DNA of 64,000 nt, taken from the NCBI RefSeq assembly GCF_001571365.1, contig NZ_BCTQ01000015.1, positions 83,896 to 147,895 of the forward strand, written 5' to 3'. Position numbers and translations under genes: made by a program. Each line of letters starts with the position of its first letter. Position 1 is the first letter of the stretch. The DNA is from Achromobacter denitrificans NBRC 15125 (GTDB lineage: Bacteria > Pseudomonadota > Gammaproteobacteria > Burkholderiales > Burkholderiaceae_B). Of this stretch, positions 17,297-28,202 are shown piece after piece. The notes below the pieces were generated by a model that saw nothing but the letters and a program-made list of their open reading frames with translations, was not told the DNA's origin and did no database searches.

Positions 17297-18469
17297 ATGT
17301 CCCTGCCCCCTACCCCGGGCCCCCATTTCCCACGCAAACGCCTGGTCCTGACCGCCGCCGCGCTGGCGTTGGCGGCGTTGACCGCCTTGGCGTTCTGGTA
17401 TGCCGGATCCAAGGGCTCTCCCGCCGCGCGTCCGCCGGAGTATGGGCAGATTCCCGTCGCCGTCGCCGTCGAGGCCGCCACCGCGGGCCCGCTGCAGCGC
17501 GACCTGCATGCCCTGGGCACCATCACGCCGCTGGCGCAGGTGACCTTGCGCAGCCAGGTCGACGGCGAACTGCTGAAGCTGCATTTCACCGAAGGCCAGG
17601 CCGTGACGCGCGGCCAGCTGCTGGCCGAGATCGACGCCCGCCCCTATCTTGCGGCGCTCGCCACGGCCGAAGGCGAACTGGCGCGGACCCAGGCGCTGTT
17701 GGGCAACGCCGAGGCGGACCTGCGGCGCTACCGCAAGCTGGCGCGGCAGGAAGCCGTGGCCGGCCAGCAGCTGGATACCGCCGAAGCCCAGGTGCGCGCC
17801 TACGCGGCCCAGCGGCAACGCAGCCAGGCCCAGGTGGCCGACGCCCGCCGGCTGCTGGACCACACGCGCATCGTCGCGCCGCACGACGGCCGCATCGGGC
17901 TGCGGCGCATCGACGCCGGCAACCACGTTCGCGCCGACGACGCCAACGGCCTGACCACGCTGGTCCAGACCCGGCCCATCTCGGCCCTCTTCAGCATTTC
18001 GGAAACGCGCCTGGACATCCTGCGCCAGGCCCAGGCGCGCAACGCCGCGCTCCGGGTCCAGGCCTGGGATGCGGACGACCGCCGCCTGCTGGCCGAGGGC
18101 ACGCTGGAGGCGCTGGACAACCGCATCCAGGCCGCCAGCGGCACCGTCAAGCTGCGCGCGCGTTTTGCCAATGCCGACGAATCGCTGTTTCCGAACCAGT
18201 TCGTCAATATCCGGCTGGCGGTCGTGCAACAGGACCACGTCATCACCATTCCCACGGCCGCCATCCAATATGGCGCCGAGGGCGCCTTTGTGTTCGTCAT
18301 CGGCGAAGACCGTCGCGCCAGCCGCCGCGTGCTGAACCTGGGCCCCGCCAACGCCGGCCGCATTGTCGTGCAATCCGGCCTGGCCGAGAACGAGCGCGTG
18401 GTGGTCGAAGGCGTGGACCGCCTGCATGACGGCCGCGAGGTGCAGATTGTCGAGCCGCAAGAATCATGA
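17297..18469 (+). CDS. RND efflux periplasmic adaptor, MdtA-like
   Basis: 390 residues. An N-terminal membrane anchor (about 14-36) is followed by a biotinyl-lipoyl half-motif ([20 protein letters not shown], about 85-104), a helical hairpin (about 115-190) and the second lipoyl half ([19 protein letters not shown]), then beta-barrel and membrane-proximal domains. Adaptors of this family link an RND pump to an outer-membrane channel. It overlaps the first permease gene by 4 bases (ATGA). The three-gene order adaptor-permease-permease matches mdtABC. Confidence 0.93.
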   Translation: MSLPPTPGPHFPRKRLVLTAAALALAALTALAFWYAGSKGSPAARPPEYGQIPVAVAVEAATAGPLQRDLHALGTITPLAQVTLRSQVDGELLKLHFTEGQAVTRGQLLAEIDARPYLAALATAEGELARTQALLGNAEADLRRYRKLARQEAVAGQQLDTAEAQVRAYAAQRQRSQAQVADARRLLDHTRIVAPHDGRIGLRRIDAGNHVRADDANGLTTLVQTRPISALFSISETRLDILRQAQARNAALRVQAWDADDRRLLAEGTLEALDNRIQAASGTVKLRARFANADESLFPNQFVNIRLAVVQQDHVITIPTAAIQYGAEGAFVFVIGEDRRASRRVLNLGPANAGRIVVQSGLAENERVVVEGVDRLHDGREVQIVEPQES

Positions 18470-21400
18470 GCCTGTCGCGTCCCTTCATCCTGCGCCCCGT
18501 CGCCACGTCCTTCCTGATGATCGCCCTGCTGCTCTCGGGCATCCTGGCCTGGCGCATGCTGCCCGTGGCGGCCCTGCCACAGGTGGACTATCCCATCATC
18601 CAGGTGATCACCCAGTATCCCGGCGCCAGCCCGAACGTGACGGCGCGCGCCGTCACCGCCCCGCTGGAGCGGCGTTTCGGCCAGATTCCCGGCCTGAAGC
18701 AGATGTCGTCCACCAGCGGCAGCGGCATTTCCGTGATCACGCTGCAGTTCTCGCTGGACGTATCGCTGGGCGTGGCCGAGCAGGAAGTCCAGGCCGCCAT
18801 CAGCGCCAGCGGCTCGCTGCTGCCGGGCGACCTGCCCACGCCGCCCGTGTACCGCAAGGTCAACCCCGCCGACGTGCCCATCCTGACCCTGGCCGTCACC
18901 TCGGAATCCCTGCCGCTGCCCAGGGTCTACGACCTGGTCGACACGCGCATGACGCAGCGCCTGTCGCAGCTGTCCGGCGTGGGCATGGTGAGCCTGGCGG
19001 GCGGCCAGCGGCCGGCCGTGCGCGTGCAGGTCAACCCGATGGCCCTGGCCGCGCGCGGGCTGCAACTGGCGGACGTGCAGGAAGCCATCGGCAAGGCCAA
19101 TTCCAACCAGCCCAAGGGCAGCTTCGACGGCCCGGTGCGCTCGGTCATCATGGACGCCAACGACCAGCTGCAAAGCGCCGAGGAATACCGCGAGCTGATC
19201 GTGGCCTGGCGCAACGGGGCCCCCGTGCGGCTGGGCCAGGTCGCCAGCGTCGAAGACGGCGCCGAGGACCGCTATCTGGCGGCCTGGGTCGACGAGCAGC
19301 CCGCCGTGCTGGTGAACATCCAGCGCCAGCCGGGCGCCAACGTCATCGCGGTGGCGGATCAGGTCAAGGCGCTGCTGCCTCAGCTCACGGCCAGCCTGCC
19401 CGCCGCCGTGCAGGTGCGCGTCCTGACCGACCGCACCGAAAGCATCCGCGCGTCCGTGCGCGGCGTGCAGTGGGAACTGGCGTTCGCCGTGGGGCTGGTC
19501 GTGCTGGTCACCTTCCTGTTCCTGCGCAACCTGCCCGCCACGCTGATCCCCAGCCTGGCCGTGCCGCTGTCGCTGATCGGCACCTTCGGCTTCATGCACC
19601 TGGCGGGCTTCTCCACCAACAACCTCACGCTGATGGCGCTGACCATCGGCGCCGGCTTCGTGGTGGACGACGCCATCGTCATGCTGGAGAACATCGCGCG
19701 CTACCGCGAGCAGGGCCACAGCCCCCTGTCCGCGGCGCTCAAGGGCGCCGGCCAGATCGGCTTCACGCTGGTGTCCCTGACCCTGTCGCTGATCGCCGTG
19801 CTGATTCCGCTGCTCTTCATGGAAGACGTGGTGGGCCGCCTGTTCCGCGAATTCGCGGTGACGCTGGCGGTGGCCATCCTGATTTCGCTGGCGGTGTCGC
19901 TCACGCTCACTCCCATGATGTGCGCGCGCCTGCTGCCGGCGCATGCCGAGGCGCGCCCCGGCCTGCTGGACCGCGTCCAGGCGCGCTACGCGGTATGGCT
20001 GGACGCCACGCTGCGCCACCAGCGGCTGACCCTGGCGGCCATGCTGGCCACGGTGGCGCTCACCGGGCTGCTGTACCTCGCCGTGCCCAAGGGCTTCTTC
20101 CCGGTGCAGGACGGCGGCACGCTGCAAGGCGTGACCCAGTCGTCGCAGAGCACGTCCTTCGACGCCATGGCGCGCCGCCAGCAGGCGGTGGCCCGGAGCC
20201 TGCTGGCCGACCCCGACGTCGCCAGCCTGTCGTCCTTCATCGGCATCGACGCCATGAACGCCACGCTGAACACCGGCCGGCTCCTGGTGAACCTGAAGCC
20301 CTGGGCCGAGCGCAGCGCGCCGCTGGCGGACATCATGGCCCGCCTCGACGCGCGCGCCCGCGAGGTCCAGGGCATCTCCCTGTTCCTGCAGCCGGTGCAG
20401 GAACTCAATATCGAGGACCGCGTCAGCCGGGGCCAGTACCAGTTCACGCTGACCTCGCCGGACGCCGCGCTGCTGGCGCGCTGGAGCGGCGCGCTCACGC
20501 AACGGCTGGCGCGCTCGCCCGAGCTCGCCGACATCTCGTCCGACCTCCAGGGCGACGGCCGCCAGGCCTACCTGCAGGTCTCGCGCGACGCCGCCGCGCG
20601 CCTGGGCGTGACCATGGACGACGTGGCGCAGACGCTCTACAACGCCTTCGGCCAACGCCAGGTCGCCACCCTGTTCACCCAGTCCAACCAGTACCGCGTG
20701 GTGCTGGAAGTGGACCGCCGGCTGGCGCTGAGCCCGGACGCGCTGGAGCGCATCCACCTCCAGACCGAGGACGGCCAGGCCATCCCGCTGTCCGCGCTGG
20801 CCACCGTCAGCGAACGCGCCGTGCCCCTGGCCGTGAACCACCTGGCGCAGTTCCCGGCCGTGAACCTGTCGTTCAACCTGCCGCCCGGCGGTTCGCTGGG
20901 CGAGGCCATCGCCGCCATCGAATCGGCGCGCCAGGAAATCGGCATGCCCGAAAGCGTGGAGCTGCGGCTGCAAGGCGCGGCGTCCGCGTTCCAGGCCTCG
21001 CTGTCGAACACGCTGTGGCTGATGCTGGCGGCCGTCGTCACCATGTACCTGGTGCTGGGCATGCTGTATGAAAGCGCCATCCATCCCATCACCATCCTCT
21101 CCACCCTGCCCTCGGCGGCGGTCGGCGCCCTGCTCGCGCTGCTGCTCACCGGCCGGCCGCTGGACCTGATCGCGGTCATCGGCATCATCCTGCTGATCGG
21201 GCTGGTGAAGAAGAACGGCATCATGATGGTGGACTTCGCGCTGGAGGCCGAGCGAACGCGCGGCCTCGCGCCCAGCGCCGCCATCCGCGAAGCCGCGCTG
21301 CTGCGCCTGCGCCCCATCCTCATGACCACGCTGGCGGCGCTGTTCGGCGCGTTGCCGCTGATGCTGGCCACCGGCTCGGGCGCCGAACTGCGCCAGCCGC

Positions 21401-21546
21401 TGGGCTGGGTCATGGTGGGCGGGCTGCTGGTCAGCCAGGTGCTGACCCTGTTCACCACGCCCGCCGTATACCTGTTCTTCCACCGGCTGGGCCGGCGCCG
21501 CGACCTGGGCGCGGCCGCGCCCGACGCTGAAGGCCGGGCGCCGTGA
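18466..21546 (+). CDS. RND multidrug permease, MdtB-like
   Basis: 1026 residues with the RND layout: a membrane segment, a large periplasmic loop, six segments, a second large loop, then five segments. Proton-relay aspartates are in [16 protein letters not shown] (about residue 400). The family start [13 protein letters not shown] and a second-half repeat ([18 protein letters not shown]) are present. MdtB pairs with MdtC to form a heterotrimeric pump in E. coli. The gene overlaps its neighbours by 4 bases on each side, so the three products are likely made in step. Confidence 0.94.
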   Translation: MSLSRPFILRPVATSFLMIALLLSGILAWRMLPVAALPQVDYPIIQVITQYPGASPNVTARAVTAPLERRFGQIPGLKQMSSTSGSGISVITLQFSLDVSLGVAEQEVQAAISASGSLLPGDLPTPPVYRKVNPADVPILTLAVTSESLPLPRVYDLVDTRMTQRLSQLSGVGMVSLAGGQRPAVRVQVNPMALAARGLQLADVQEAIGKANSNQPKGSFDGPVRSVIMDANDQLQSAEEYRELIVAWRNGAPVRLGQVASVEDGAEDRYLAAWVDEQPAVLVNIQRQPGANVIAVADQVKALLPQLTASLPAAVQVRVLTDRTESIRASVRGVQWELAFAVGLVVLVTFLFLRNLPATLIPSLAVPLSLIGTFGFMHLAGFSTNNLTLMALTIGAGFVVDDAIVMLENIARYREQGHSPLSAALKGAGQIGFTLVSLTLSLIAVLIPLLFMEDVVGRLFREFAVTLAVAILISLAVSLTLTPMMCARLLPAHAEARPGLLDRVQARYAVWLDATLRHQRLTLAAMLATVALTGLLYLAVPKGFFPVQDGGTLQGVTQSSQSTSFDAMARRQQAVARSLLADPDVASLSSFIGIDAMNATLNTGRLLVNLKPWAERSAPLADIMARLDARAREVQGISLFLQPVQELNIEDRVSRGQYQFTLTSPDAALLARWSGALTQRLARSPELADISSDLQGDGRQAYLQVSRDAAARLGVTMDDVAQTLYNAFGQRQVATLFTQSNQYRVVLEVDRRLALSPDALERIHLQTEDGQAIPLSALATVSERAVPLAVNHLAQFPAVNLSFNLPPGGSLGEAIAAIESARQEIGMPESVELRLQGAASAFQASLSNTLWLMLAAVVTMYLVLGMLYESAIHPITILSTLPSAAVGALLALLLTGRPLDLIAVIGIILLIGLVKKNGIMMVDFALEAERTRGLAPSAAIREAALLRLRPILMTTLAALFGALPLMLATGSGAELRQPLGWVMVGGLLVSQVLTLFTTPAVYLFFHRLGRRRDLGAAAPDAEGRAP

Positions 21547-24500
21547 TCCGCGCCTTGCTGCACCGGCCCATCGCCTGCATCTTCCTGGCGGTGGCCCTGA
21601 CCCTGCTGGGGGCCGTGGCCTGGCGGCTGCTGCCCGTGGCGCCGCTGCCGCAGGTCGATTTCCCCACCATCGAGGTGCGCGCCGAACTGCCGGGCGCCAG
21701 CCCCGAAAGCATGGCCAGCACCGTGGCCGCGCCGCTGGAGCGCGCGCTCGGCAGCATCGCCGGCGTCAGCGCCATGAGTTCCTCCAGCAACCAGGGCGCC
21801 ACCCGCGTCCAGCTGCAGTTCGAACTGGACCGCGACGTGAACGAGGCGGCCCGCGACGTGCAGGCCGCGCTCAACGCCGCCCGCGCCGAACTGCCCGCCG
21901 GGATGCCGGGCAACCCCAGCTACCGCAAGGTCAACCCCTCGCAGGCGCCCATCATGGCGCTGGCCCTGAGCTCCCCGACCCGCCCCGCCGGCCAGCTCTA
22001 CGACCTGGGCTCCACCGTGCTGGCGCAGAAACTCTCGCAGATCAGCGGCGTGGGCGAGGTGACGATGGGCGGCAGCTCGCTGCCCGCCGTGCGGGTGCAG
22101 GTCAATCCCAACGCGCTGGCCCATTACGGCGTGGCGCTGGACGAAGTGCGCCAGGCGATCGCCGACGCCGCCCCCATGGGGCCGCAGGGCCAGCTGGACT
22201 CCGCCGGCCAGCGCTGGGAAGTCGGCACGCCCGAACAGCCCCGCAGCGCCCGCGAGTACGACAGCCTGATCGTGCGCCACCGGGACGGCGCCGTCATCCG
22301 GCTGTCGCAGGTGGCGAAGGTGAGCGATTCGGTCGAGAACCGCTACAGCAGCGGCTTTCACAACCGGAACCCGGCCGTCGTCCTGACCATCAGCCGCCAG
22401 CCGGGCTCGAACATCATCGAGACCATCCGCGCCATCAACCAGGCCTTGCCCGGCCTGCGGGCGCTGATGCCGGCCGACGTGGATCTGACCGTGGCGCTGG
22501 ACCGCTCGCCCGGCATCGACGCCACCCTGCGCGAGGCCCACATCACGCTCGGGCTGGCCACGGCGCTGGTGATCCTGGTGGTCTGGGCCTTCCTGGGCAA
22601 CGGCCGGGCGGCGGCCATCCCGAGCGTGGCGATCCCGGTCTGCCTGATCGCCACCTTCGCGGTCATGTACCTGTGGGGCTTCTCGCTCAACAACCTGTCG
22701 CTCATGGCGCTCATCGTGGCCGCGGGCCTGGTGGTGGACGACGCCATCGTCGTGCTGGAGAACATCTCGCGCCACCTGGAACGGGGCCTGTCGCCGCGCG
22801 CGGCCGCGCTGCGCGGCGTGCGCGAAGTGGGCTTCACGCTGGTCGCCATGACGGTGGCCCTGAGCGTGGTGTTCGTCTCCATCCTGTTCATGGGCGGCCT
22901 GGTCGAGCGGCTGTTCCGCGAGTTCTCCATCACGCTGGTCGCGGCCACGGTCATTTCCCTGGTGGTGTCGGTGGCCATCATTCCCAGCTTGTGCGCGCGC
23001 TGGCTCAAGCCGGCCGCCCCGCCGGACCCCGCCGCCCGCCCCTCGCGCCTGCGCGCGGCCCACGTCCGCATCCACGACTGGTACGGCCGCAGCCTGTCGC
23101 GCGTGCTGGGCCACGCCCGCCTCACCTTGCTGCTGCTGGCCGGCGTGGTCGGGCTGAACGTCTATCTGTACGTGCAGGCGCCCAAGGGCTTCCTGCCCGT
23201 GCAGGACACCGGCCAGCTCGTGGGCTTCGTGCGCGGCGACGACGGCTTTTCGTTCCAGGTCATGCAGCCCAAGATCGACGTGTACCGCCAGCTCGTGCTC
23301 AAGCATCCCGCCGTGCAGGACGTCATCGGCTACAACGGCGGCAGCCTGGGCATCAGCAACTCGCTGTTCCTGATCCGCCTGAAACCCGCGTCCGAACGCA
23401 AGGAATCGTCGACCGAAGTGATCAACTGGCTGCGCTCGAACGCGCCGCCGGTGCCCGGCGGCATGTTCTTCCTGAACGTGGACCAGGACCTGCGCATGCC
23501 CGGCGGCTTCGGCAACTCGGGCGACCACGAGCTGGCCATCATGGCCAGCGACGTGCCGGCCCTGCGCCAGTGGTCGCGCAGGATATCCCGGGCCATGCAG
23601 GAGATCCCCGAACTGCGCGACGTGGACGCCGAGGGCGACGGCGCCACGCAGCAGGTGGTGATCGACATCGACCGCAGCGCCGCGCAGCGGCTGGGCGTGG
23701 ACATGGGCACCATCAGCAGCGTGCTCAGCAACTCCTTCAGCCAGCGCCAGGTCGCCACCCTGTACGACGCCATGAACCAGTACCGCGTGGTGCTGGAGCT
23801 GGACCCGCGCTACACCGAGGACGCCGAGGTGCTGGAGCAGGTGCAGGTCGTGGCCGAGGACGGCCGGCGCGTGCCGCTGACGGCGTTCGCCACCTATGAA
23901 TACGGGCTGGTCAACGACCGCGTCTACCACGACGGCCTGTTCGCCGCCGTGGGCGTGGGCTTCTCGCTCGCCGAAGGCGTGTCGCTGGAACAGGGCCTGG
24001 CCGCCATCGACGCCGCCATGGCCAGGCTGATGGTGCCCTCCTACATCCAGACCCGGCTGGGCGGCGACGCCCGCAATTTCCAGCAAAGCCTGCAAGACCA
24101 GCCCTGGCTGATCCTGGCCGTGCTGGTCGCCATCTACCTGGTGCTGGGCGTGCTGTACGAAAGCCCGCTGCACCCGCTCACCATCCTGTCCACCCTGCCC
24201 TCGGCCGGCGTGGGCGCGCTGCTGGCGCTGCGCCTGGCCGGCCTCGAATTCACCCTGATCGCGCTGCTCGGCCTTTTCCTGCTGGTGGGCATCGTGATGA
24301 AGAACGCCATCCTGATGATCGACTTCGCGCTCGGCCTGGAACGCCGCGAAGGGCTGACGCCGGAACAGGCCATCCACCGCGCCGCCATGCTGCGCCTGCG
24401 GCCCATCATGATGACCAACCTGGCGGGCCTGCTGGGCGCCCTGCCGCTGGTCCTGGGCATGGGCGAAGGCTCGGAACTGCGGCGCCCGCTGGGCATCGCC

Positions 24501-24611
24501 ATCGTCGGCGGGCTGATGATCAGCCAGTTCCTGACGCTGTACACCACGCCCATCGTGTACTTGGCGCTGGAGCGGCTTCGCCTCAAGCGCAGGGCCGCCG
24601 CGCTCGGATGA
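21543..24611 (+). CDS. RND multidrug permease, MdtC-like
   Basis: 1022 residues, GTG start in a GTGA overlap with the upstream permease. RND features include [16 protein letters not shown] with the paired Asp (about residue 400), and [12 protein letters not shown] in the C-terminal half. It is a paralogue of the preceding permease, expected to form the second half of a mixed MdtB2C-type trimer. No outer-membrane channel gene follows; the next gene is on the other strand, so a channel encoded elsewhere is needed. Confidence 0.94.
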   Translation: MIRALLHRPIACIFLAVALTLLGAVAWRLLPVAPLPQVDFPTIEVRAELPGASPESMASTVAAPLERALGSIAGVSAMSSSSNQGATRVQLQFELDRDVNEAARDVQAALNAARAELPAGMPGNPSYRKVNPSQAPIMALALSSPTRPAGQLYDLGSTVLAQKLSQISGVGEVTMGGSSLPAVRVQVNPNALAHYGVALDEVRQAIADAAPMGPQGQLDSAGQRWEVGTPEQPRSAREYDSLIVRHRDGAVIRLSQVAKVSDSVENRYSSGFHNRNPAVVLTISRQPGSNIIETIRAINQALPGLRALMPADVDLTVALDRSPGIDATLREAHITLGLATALVILVVWAFLGNGRAAAIPSVAIPVCLIATFAVMYLWGFSLNNLSLMALIVAAGLVVDDAIVVLENISRHLERGLSPRAAALRGVREVGFTLVAMTVALSVVFVSILFMGGLVERLFREFSITLVAATVISLVVSVAIIPSLCARWLKPAAPPDPAARPSRLRAAHVRIHDWYGRSLSRVLGHARLTLLLLAGVVGLNVYLYVQAPKGFLPVQDTGQLVGFVRGDDGFSFQVMQPKIDVYRQLVLKHPAVQDVIGYNGGSLGISNSLFLIRLKPASERKESSTEVINWLRSNAPPVPGGMFFLNVDQDLRMPGGFGNSGDHELAIMASDVPALRQWSRRISRAMQEIPELRDVDAEGDGATQQVVIDIDRSAAQRLGVDMGTISSVLSNSFSQRQVATLYDAMNQYRVVLELDPRYTEDAEVLEQVQVVAEDGRRVPLTAFATYEYGLVNDRVYHDGLFAAVGVGFSLAEGVSLEQGLAAIDAAMARLMVPSYIQTRLGGDARNFQQSLQDQPWLILAVLVAIYLVLGVLYESPLHPLTILSTLPSAGVGALLALRLAGLEFTLIALLGLFLLVGIVMKNAILMIDFALGLERREGLTPEQAIHRAAMLRLRPIMMTNLAGLLGALPLVLGMGEGSELRRPLGIAIVGGLMISQFLTLYTTPIVYLALERLRLKRRAAALG

Positions 24612-24635
24612 CGGCCCCGGCGCGTATCGGGGCTC

Positions 24636-25550
24636 TCACGCATCCCCCTCCGGCGCCTTCGGCGCCTGCGTCAACCGGGCCGCCATGAATTCCAGGAATT
24701 CCCTGGCCAGCGGCGGCAGCGTGCGGCCCTGCAGCGTCACGACCTGGATGCTCCGCTGCCGCATCTCCGGATTGCTGAACGGCACCGCCACCAGCTTGGC
24801 GTCGTCCTGCCCCATCACGGTCAGGTAGCCCGACAGCGCCACGATGTCGCTGCCCGGCAGCATGGGCAGGAAGGCGGCGGAATGGTTGGACACGTAGGCG
24901 GGCTCGATGTGCAGGCCCGCGTTGGCGCAGGCCGCGTCGAACAGCTGCCGGACGGTGGTGCCGCGGTCGCCCACCGACAGCGGCACCCTGGCCAGCTCGC
25001 GCATGCCGATGCTGCGGCGGCCGGCCAGCGGGTGGTCGCGGCACATCACCGCGTAGACCGGCGCGCGAACCAGCAATTCGGTCTTCAGCCGTTCGTCCTG
25101 CACCGTGGTGTAGCGCAGCGCCAGCTGCGACATCCCTTCCAGCACCTGGCGGCTGACCTCTTCGGGCCGCTCCACGTGCAGGTGGAAGCGCGCCTGCGGC
25201 CGGATCCGCTTGAACTCCGCCATGCTCATGGGCAGGAAGCGGTGAGCGAAGCCTTCGGTGCAGGCCAGCCGTATCGTCACGTCGCCCAGGCGGCCGCGCT
25301 GGCGGATCCCGGCGGTGACGCGCTCCGCCTCCAGCGCGGCGGCATTGGCGTAGGCGGCCAGCTGCAGGCCGGCCTCGCTCAGCGCCATGCCGCGCGCCTG
25401 GCGCTCGAACAGCGTGACGCCCAGCTCGTCCTCCAGCTTGGCGATCTGGCGGCTGACGGCCGAGGCCGCCACGTGCTGCGCGGCCGCCGCGCCGGCGATG
25501 GAGCCGCAGCGCGCGACCTCCAGGAAATACCTCAAGCCCAGCGAAATCAT
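24636..25550 (-). CDS. LysR-type transcriptional regulator
   Basis: 304 residues with N-terminal winged helix-turn-helix (about 2-60: LRYFLEVARCGSIAGAAAAQ, ASAVSRQIAKLEDELG) and a periplasmic-binding-like effector domain. Start ATG at 25548-25550 has GGGAGG six bases before. It is divergent from the M20 peptidase and Bug receptor genes and shares an operator-like palindrome with them, so it probably controls that pair. Confidence 0.92.
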   Translation of the reverse strand: MISLGLRYFLEVARCGSIAGAAAAQHVAASAVSRQIAKLEDELGVTLFERQARGMALSEAGLQLAAYANAAALEAERVTAGIRQRGRLGDVTIRLACTEGFAHRFLPMSMAEFKRIRPQARFHLHVERPEEVSRQVLEGMSQLALRYTTVQDERLKTELLVRAPVYAVMCRDHPLAGRRSIGMRELARVPLSVGDRGTTVRQLFDAACANAGLHIEPAYVSNHSAAFLPMLPGSDIVALSGYLTVMGQDDAKLVAVPFSNPEMRQRSIQVVTLQGRTLPPLAREFLEFMAARLTQAPKAPEGDA

Positions 25551-25590
25551 GGCCCGCCTCCCTTACCCATGCTTTTATAGCAACGCTTAG

Positions 25591-25614
25591 GTGCCAATTA
25601 TCTAATTGTGGCAC
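25591..25614. promoter_or_regulatory. Operator-like palindrome between LysR and M20 genes
   Basis: GTGCCA and TGGCAC arms 12 bases apart, enclosing an inner AATTA-TC-TAATT palindrome. It is AT-rich relative to its surroundings and lies 40 bases from the LysR start. This fits a LysR-type binding site. Confidence 0.5.
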
Positions 25615-25663
25615 GCGATGAAGCGTAATAACTTTGTGCCTCCCCAGCCCTTGCAGCCTGACC

Positions 25664-27070
25664 GTGACCCGCGAACAAGCCATCCTCCTCTCCACCGACT
25701 CCTACGACAGCGGCGCCTTGCAGGCGGCGCTGGCGCGCCGCGTGGCCTATGCGACCGAGAGCGAGGTGCCGGAACAGGCGCCCGCCCAGCATGCCTACCT
25801 GAACGAAGACCTGGTTCCCAGGCTGGAGGAACTGGGCTTCGCCTGCCGGGTCCATCCCAATCCGGCCGGCGTCGACCTGCCCATCCTCGTGGCGCGCCGC
25901 GACGAAGGTCCCGCCCTGCCGACGGTGCTGATGTATGGCCACGGCGACGTGGTGCGCGGCAACGCCGCCAAATGGGAAGCCGGACGCGATCCGTGGCGCC
26001 TGCAGGTCGAGGGCGACCGCTGGTACGGGCGCGGCACCGCCGACAACAAGGGCCAGCACACGATCAACCTGGAAGCCCTGCGGCAAGTGATCGCCGCGCG
26101 CGGCGGCAAGCTGGGCTTCAATGCCGTCTGGCTCATCGAAACCGGCGAGGAAGCCGGTTCGCCCGGGCTGGCGGCGTTCTGCGAAGCGCAGCGCGACGCG
26201 CTGGCGGCGGACGTCTTCATCGCCAGCGACGGCCCCCGCCTGAGCGCGCAGCGCCCCACGCTGTTCATGGGCTCGCGCGGCGCGGTCAACTTCGAACTCA
26301 CGCTGCGCGCGCGCGAACGCGGCTATCACTCCGGCAACTGGGGCGGCCTGCTCGCCAATCCGGCCATCGTGCTGGCGCACGCCATCGCCACGCTGGTCGA
26401 CGCGCGCGGCCGCATCGCCGTGCCGGGCCTGCGCCCGCCCCCCATTCCCGAGGCGGTGGCCGCCGCGCTGGCCGAGCTGGACGTGGGCGGCGGCGAAGAC
26501 GATCCGCGGATCGACGCGCACTGGGGCGAGCCCGGCCTCACCGCCGCCGAAAAGGTGTTCGGCTGGAACAGCCTGGACGTGCTGACCTTCGGCGCCGGCG
26601 ACCCGGCCAAGCCGGTCAATGCCATCCCGCCGCAGGCCAGCGCCTGGTGCCAGCTGCGTTTCGTGGTGGGCACGGACTGGCGGGCGCTGCAAGCGCACGT
26701 GCAGGAACACCTGCGGGCCGCGGGTTTCGAGGACATCCAGGTGCGGGTGGGCATGCAGGCCGGCGCCACCCGCCTGTCGCCGGACAACCCCTGGGTGCGC
26801 TGGGCCGCCGCCTCGCTCGAACGCACGACCGGCAAGCGGCCCGCGCTCCTGCCCAACCTGGGCGGCTCGCTGCCCAACGATATCTTCGCGGACCTGCTGG
26901 GCCTGCCCACCCTGTGGGTGCCGCACTCCTATCCCGCCTGCGCCCAGCACGCGCCGAACGAGCACCTGCTGGGCAGCGTGGCGCGCGAGGGCCTGGCGAT
27001 CATGGCCGGGCTGTACTGGGACCTGGGCGACCAGGGCCAGGCCGGCGCGCCAACTTCCACTCCCACCTGA
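25664..27070 (+). CDS. M20 family metallopeptidase/amidohydrolase
   Basis: 468 residues from the GTG at 25664 (MTREQAIL); a TTG at 25634 would add ten residues. Di-zinc enzyme of the ArgE/DapE/carboxypeptidase group. Metal-site motifs are MYGHGDVV (His93, Asp95), GTADNKGQ, ETGEEAGS and a late His in PHSYPACAQHAPNEH. It hydrolyses an amide or peptide bond; the substrate is unknown. It is followed 14 bases later by a Bug-type receptor, a pairing that suggests uptake and breakdown of one small acylated or carboxylated compound under the divergent LysR. Confidence 0.88.
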   Translation: MTREQAILLSTDSYDSGALQAALARRVAYATESEVPEQAPAQHAYLNEDLVPRLEELGFACRVHPNPAGVDLPILVARRDEGPALPTVLMYGHGDVVRGNAAKWEAGRDPWRLQVEGDRWYGRGTADNKGQHTINLEALRQVIAARGGKLGFNAVWLIETGEEAGSPGLAAFCEAQRDALAADVFIASDGPRLSAQRPTLFMGSRGAVNFELTLRARERGYHSGNWGGLLANPAIVLAHAIATLVDARGRIAVPGLRPPPIPEAVAAALAELDVGGGEDDPRIDAHWGEPGLTAAEKVFGWNSLDVLTFGAGDPAKPVNAIPPQASAWCQLRFVVGTDWRALQAHVQEHLRAAGFEDIQVRVGMQAGATRLSPDNPWVRWAAASLERTTGKRPALLPNLGGSLPNDIFADLLGLPTLWVPHSYPACAQHAPNEHLLGSVAREGLAIMAGLYWDLGDQGQAGAPTSTPT

Positions 27071-27084
27071 CCGGACCTTCCGTC

Positions 27085-28065
27085 ATGACCGTCAAATTCC
27101 GTGCCGCCGCGGCGGCGCTAACCCTCGCGCTGGCCGCCTCCGCCGGCGCCGCGCAGGCCGCCTACCCCGAGCAGGCGATCAAGATCGTCGTGCCCTTCAC
27201 GCCGGGCGGCGCCACCGACGCGGTGGCCCGCCTGCTGGCCAACCGGCTGTCGGGCAAGCTGGGCCAGGCCGTCATCGTGGAAAACCGGCCCGGCGCCTCC
27301 ACCGTGATCGGCGCGGAAGCCGCGGCGCGCGCCCAACCCGACGGCTATACCCTGATGCTGTCGGGCAGCACCACCTACACCGTGCTGCCGGCGCTCAAGC
27401 CCGGCCTGCCCTACGACCCCCGGCGCAGCTACGAACATATCGCCATCGTCGCCATGGCGCCGGTGGTGCTGCTGGGCAAGAACGCGCTGCCGGCGACGAC
27501 CGCGCAGGAAGCCGCCGCGCTGGCGCGCCAGCGCAGCGCCAAGGGCGAACTGATGTACGGCACGTTCGGCGCCGGCTCCGCGCCGCACCTGGCCGGCGAG
27601 ATGTTCGCCGAAGCCGCGGGCGCCAAGATGGTGCCCGTGCCCTACAAGGGCAGCGCGCAGCTGGTCACGGCCATGATAGGCGGCGAGGTCGACCTGGGCG
27701 TGGATACGGTCTCGTCGGCCGCGCCGCAGGTCCGCGCCGGCAAGGTGCGCGCGCTGGCCGTCACGGGCGAGCGCCGCATGCCGCAATTGCCCGACGTGCC
27801 CACCTTCGCCGAAGCCGGCATGCCGGGGGTCTCGTTCGTGGGCTGGTACGGTCTGGTCGCGCCAGCGCGCACGCCCGCCCCGGTGCTGGAGACGCTGGGC
27901 CGCGCCGTATCGGACATCATGGAGGATCCGCAAGTGCGCAAGGCCGTCGCCGACCTGGCGCTGGATCCCGTCTACCTGCCGGGGCCTGCCTTCCAGGCGC
28001 AGATCGACCAGGAGCTGCGCACGTTCACCGATGTGGCCGGCCGCGCCGGCATCAAGCTGGACTGA
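27085..28065 (+). CDS. Bug family (TctC-like) tripartite tricarboxylate receptor
   Basis: 326 residues, with a cleavable signal peptide ending near AGAAQAAYP (residue 23-24). The two Bug signature strands are present: YPEQAIKIVVPFTPGGATD and VENRPGASTVIGAE. These periplasmic proteins bind small carboxylates or similar solutes and are greatly expanded in Bordetella and relatives. No TctAB membrane genes are beside it, common for orphan Bug receptors. Confidence 0.93.
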   Translation: MTVKFRAAAAALTLALAASAGAAQAAYPEQAIKIVVPFTPGGATDAVARLLANRLSGKLGQAVIVENRPGASTVIGAEAAARAQPDGYTLMLSGSTTYTVLPALKPGLPYDPRRSYEHIAIVAMAPVVLLGKNALPATTAQEAAALARQRSAKGELMYGTFGAGSAPHLAGEMFAEAAGAKMVPVPYKGSAQLVTAMIGGEVDLGVDTVSSAAPQVRAGKVRALAVTGERRMPQLPDVPTFAEAGMPGVSFVGWYGLVAPARTPAPVLETLGRAVSDIMEDPQVRKAVADLALDPVYLPGPAFQAQIDQELRTFTDVAGRAGIKLD

Positions 28066-28202
28066 CGCCCGTAGCCCTGGTCCACCACGACCAGGCCGGG
28101 GCCGGACCCGAGCGACCAGCCGTCGCTCCGGTCCGAGGGCCGGCTCATTCATGAAGAAGAGCGCGTAGCCGAACTGCAGCCCGCCCTAGATGCGCGGGCG
28201 CC

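Noticed and set aside
17800..21483. 1227-codon minus-strand frame opposite the RND genes
   Set aside because: Gln/His/Gly-rich shadow of a clear RND permease; no start signal or domain.
20637..24377. 1246-codon minus-strand frame opposite the second RND permease
   Set aside because: Same kind of GC-driven shadow; spans the junction of two overlapping real genes.
28066..28202. Hairpin CCTGGTC/GACCAGG after the Bug receptor as terminator
   Set aside because: A stem is present but no T-run follows; too weak to list as a terminator.
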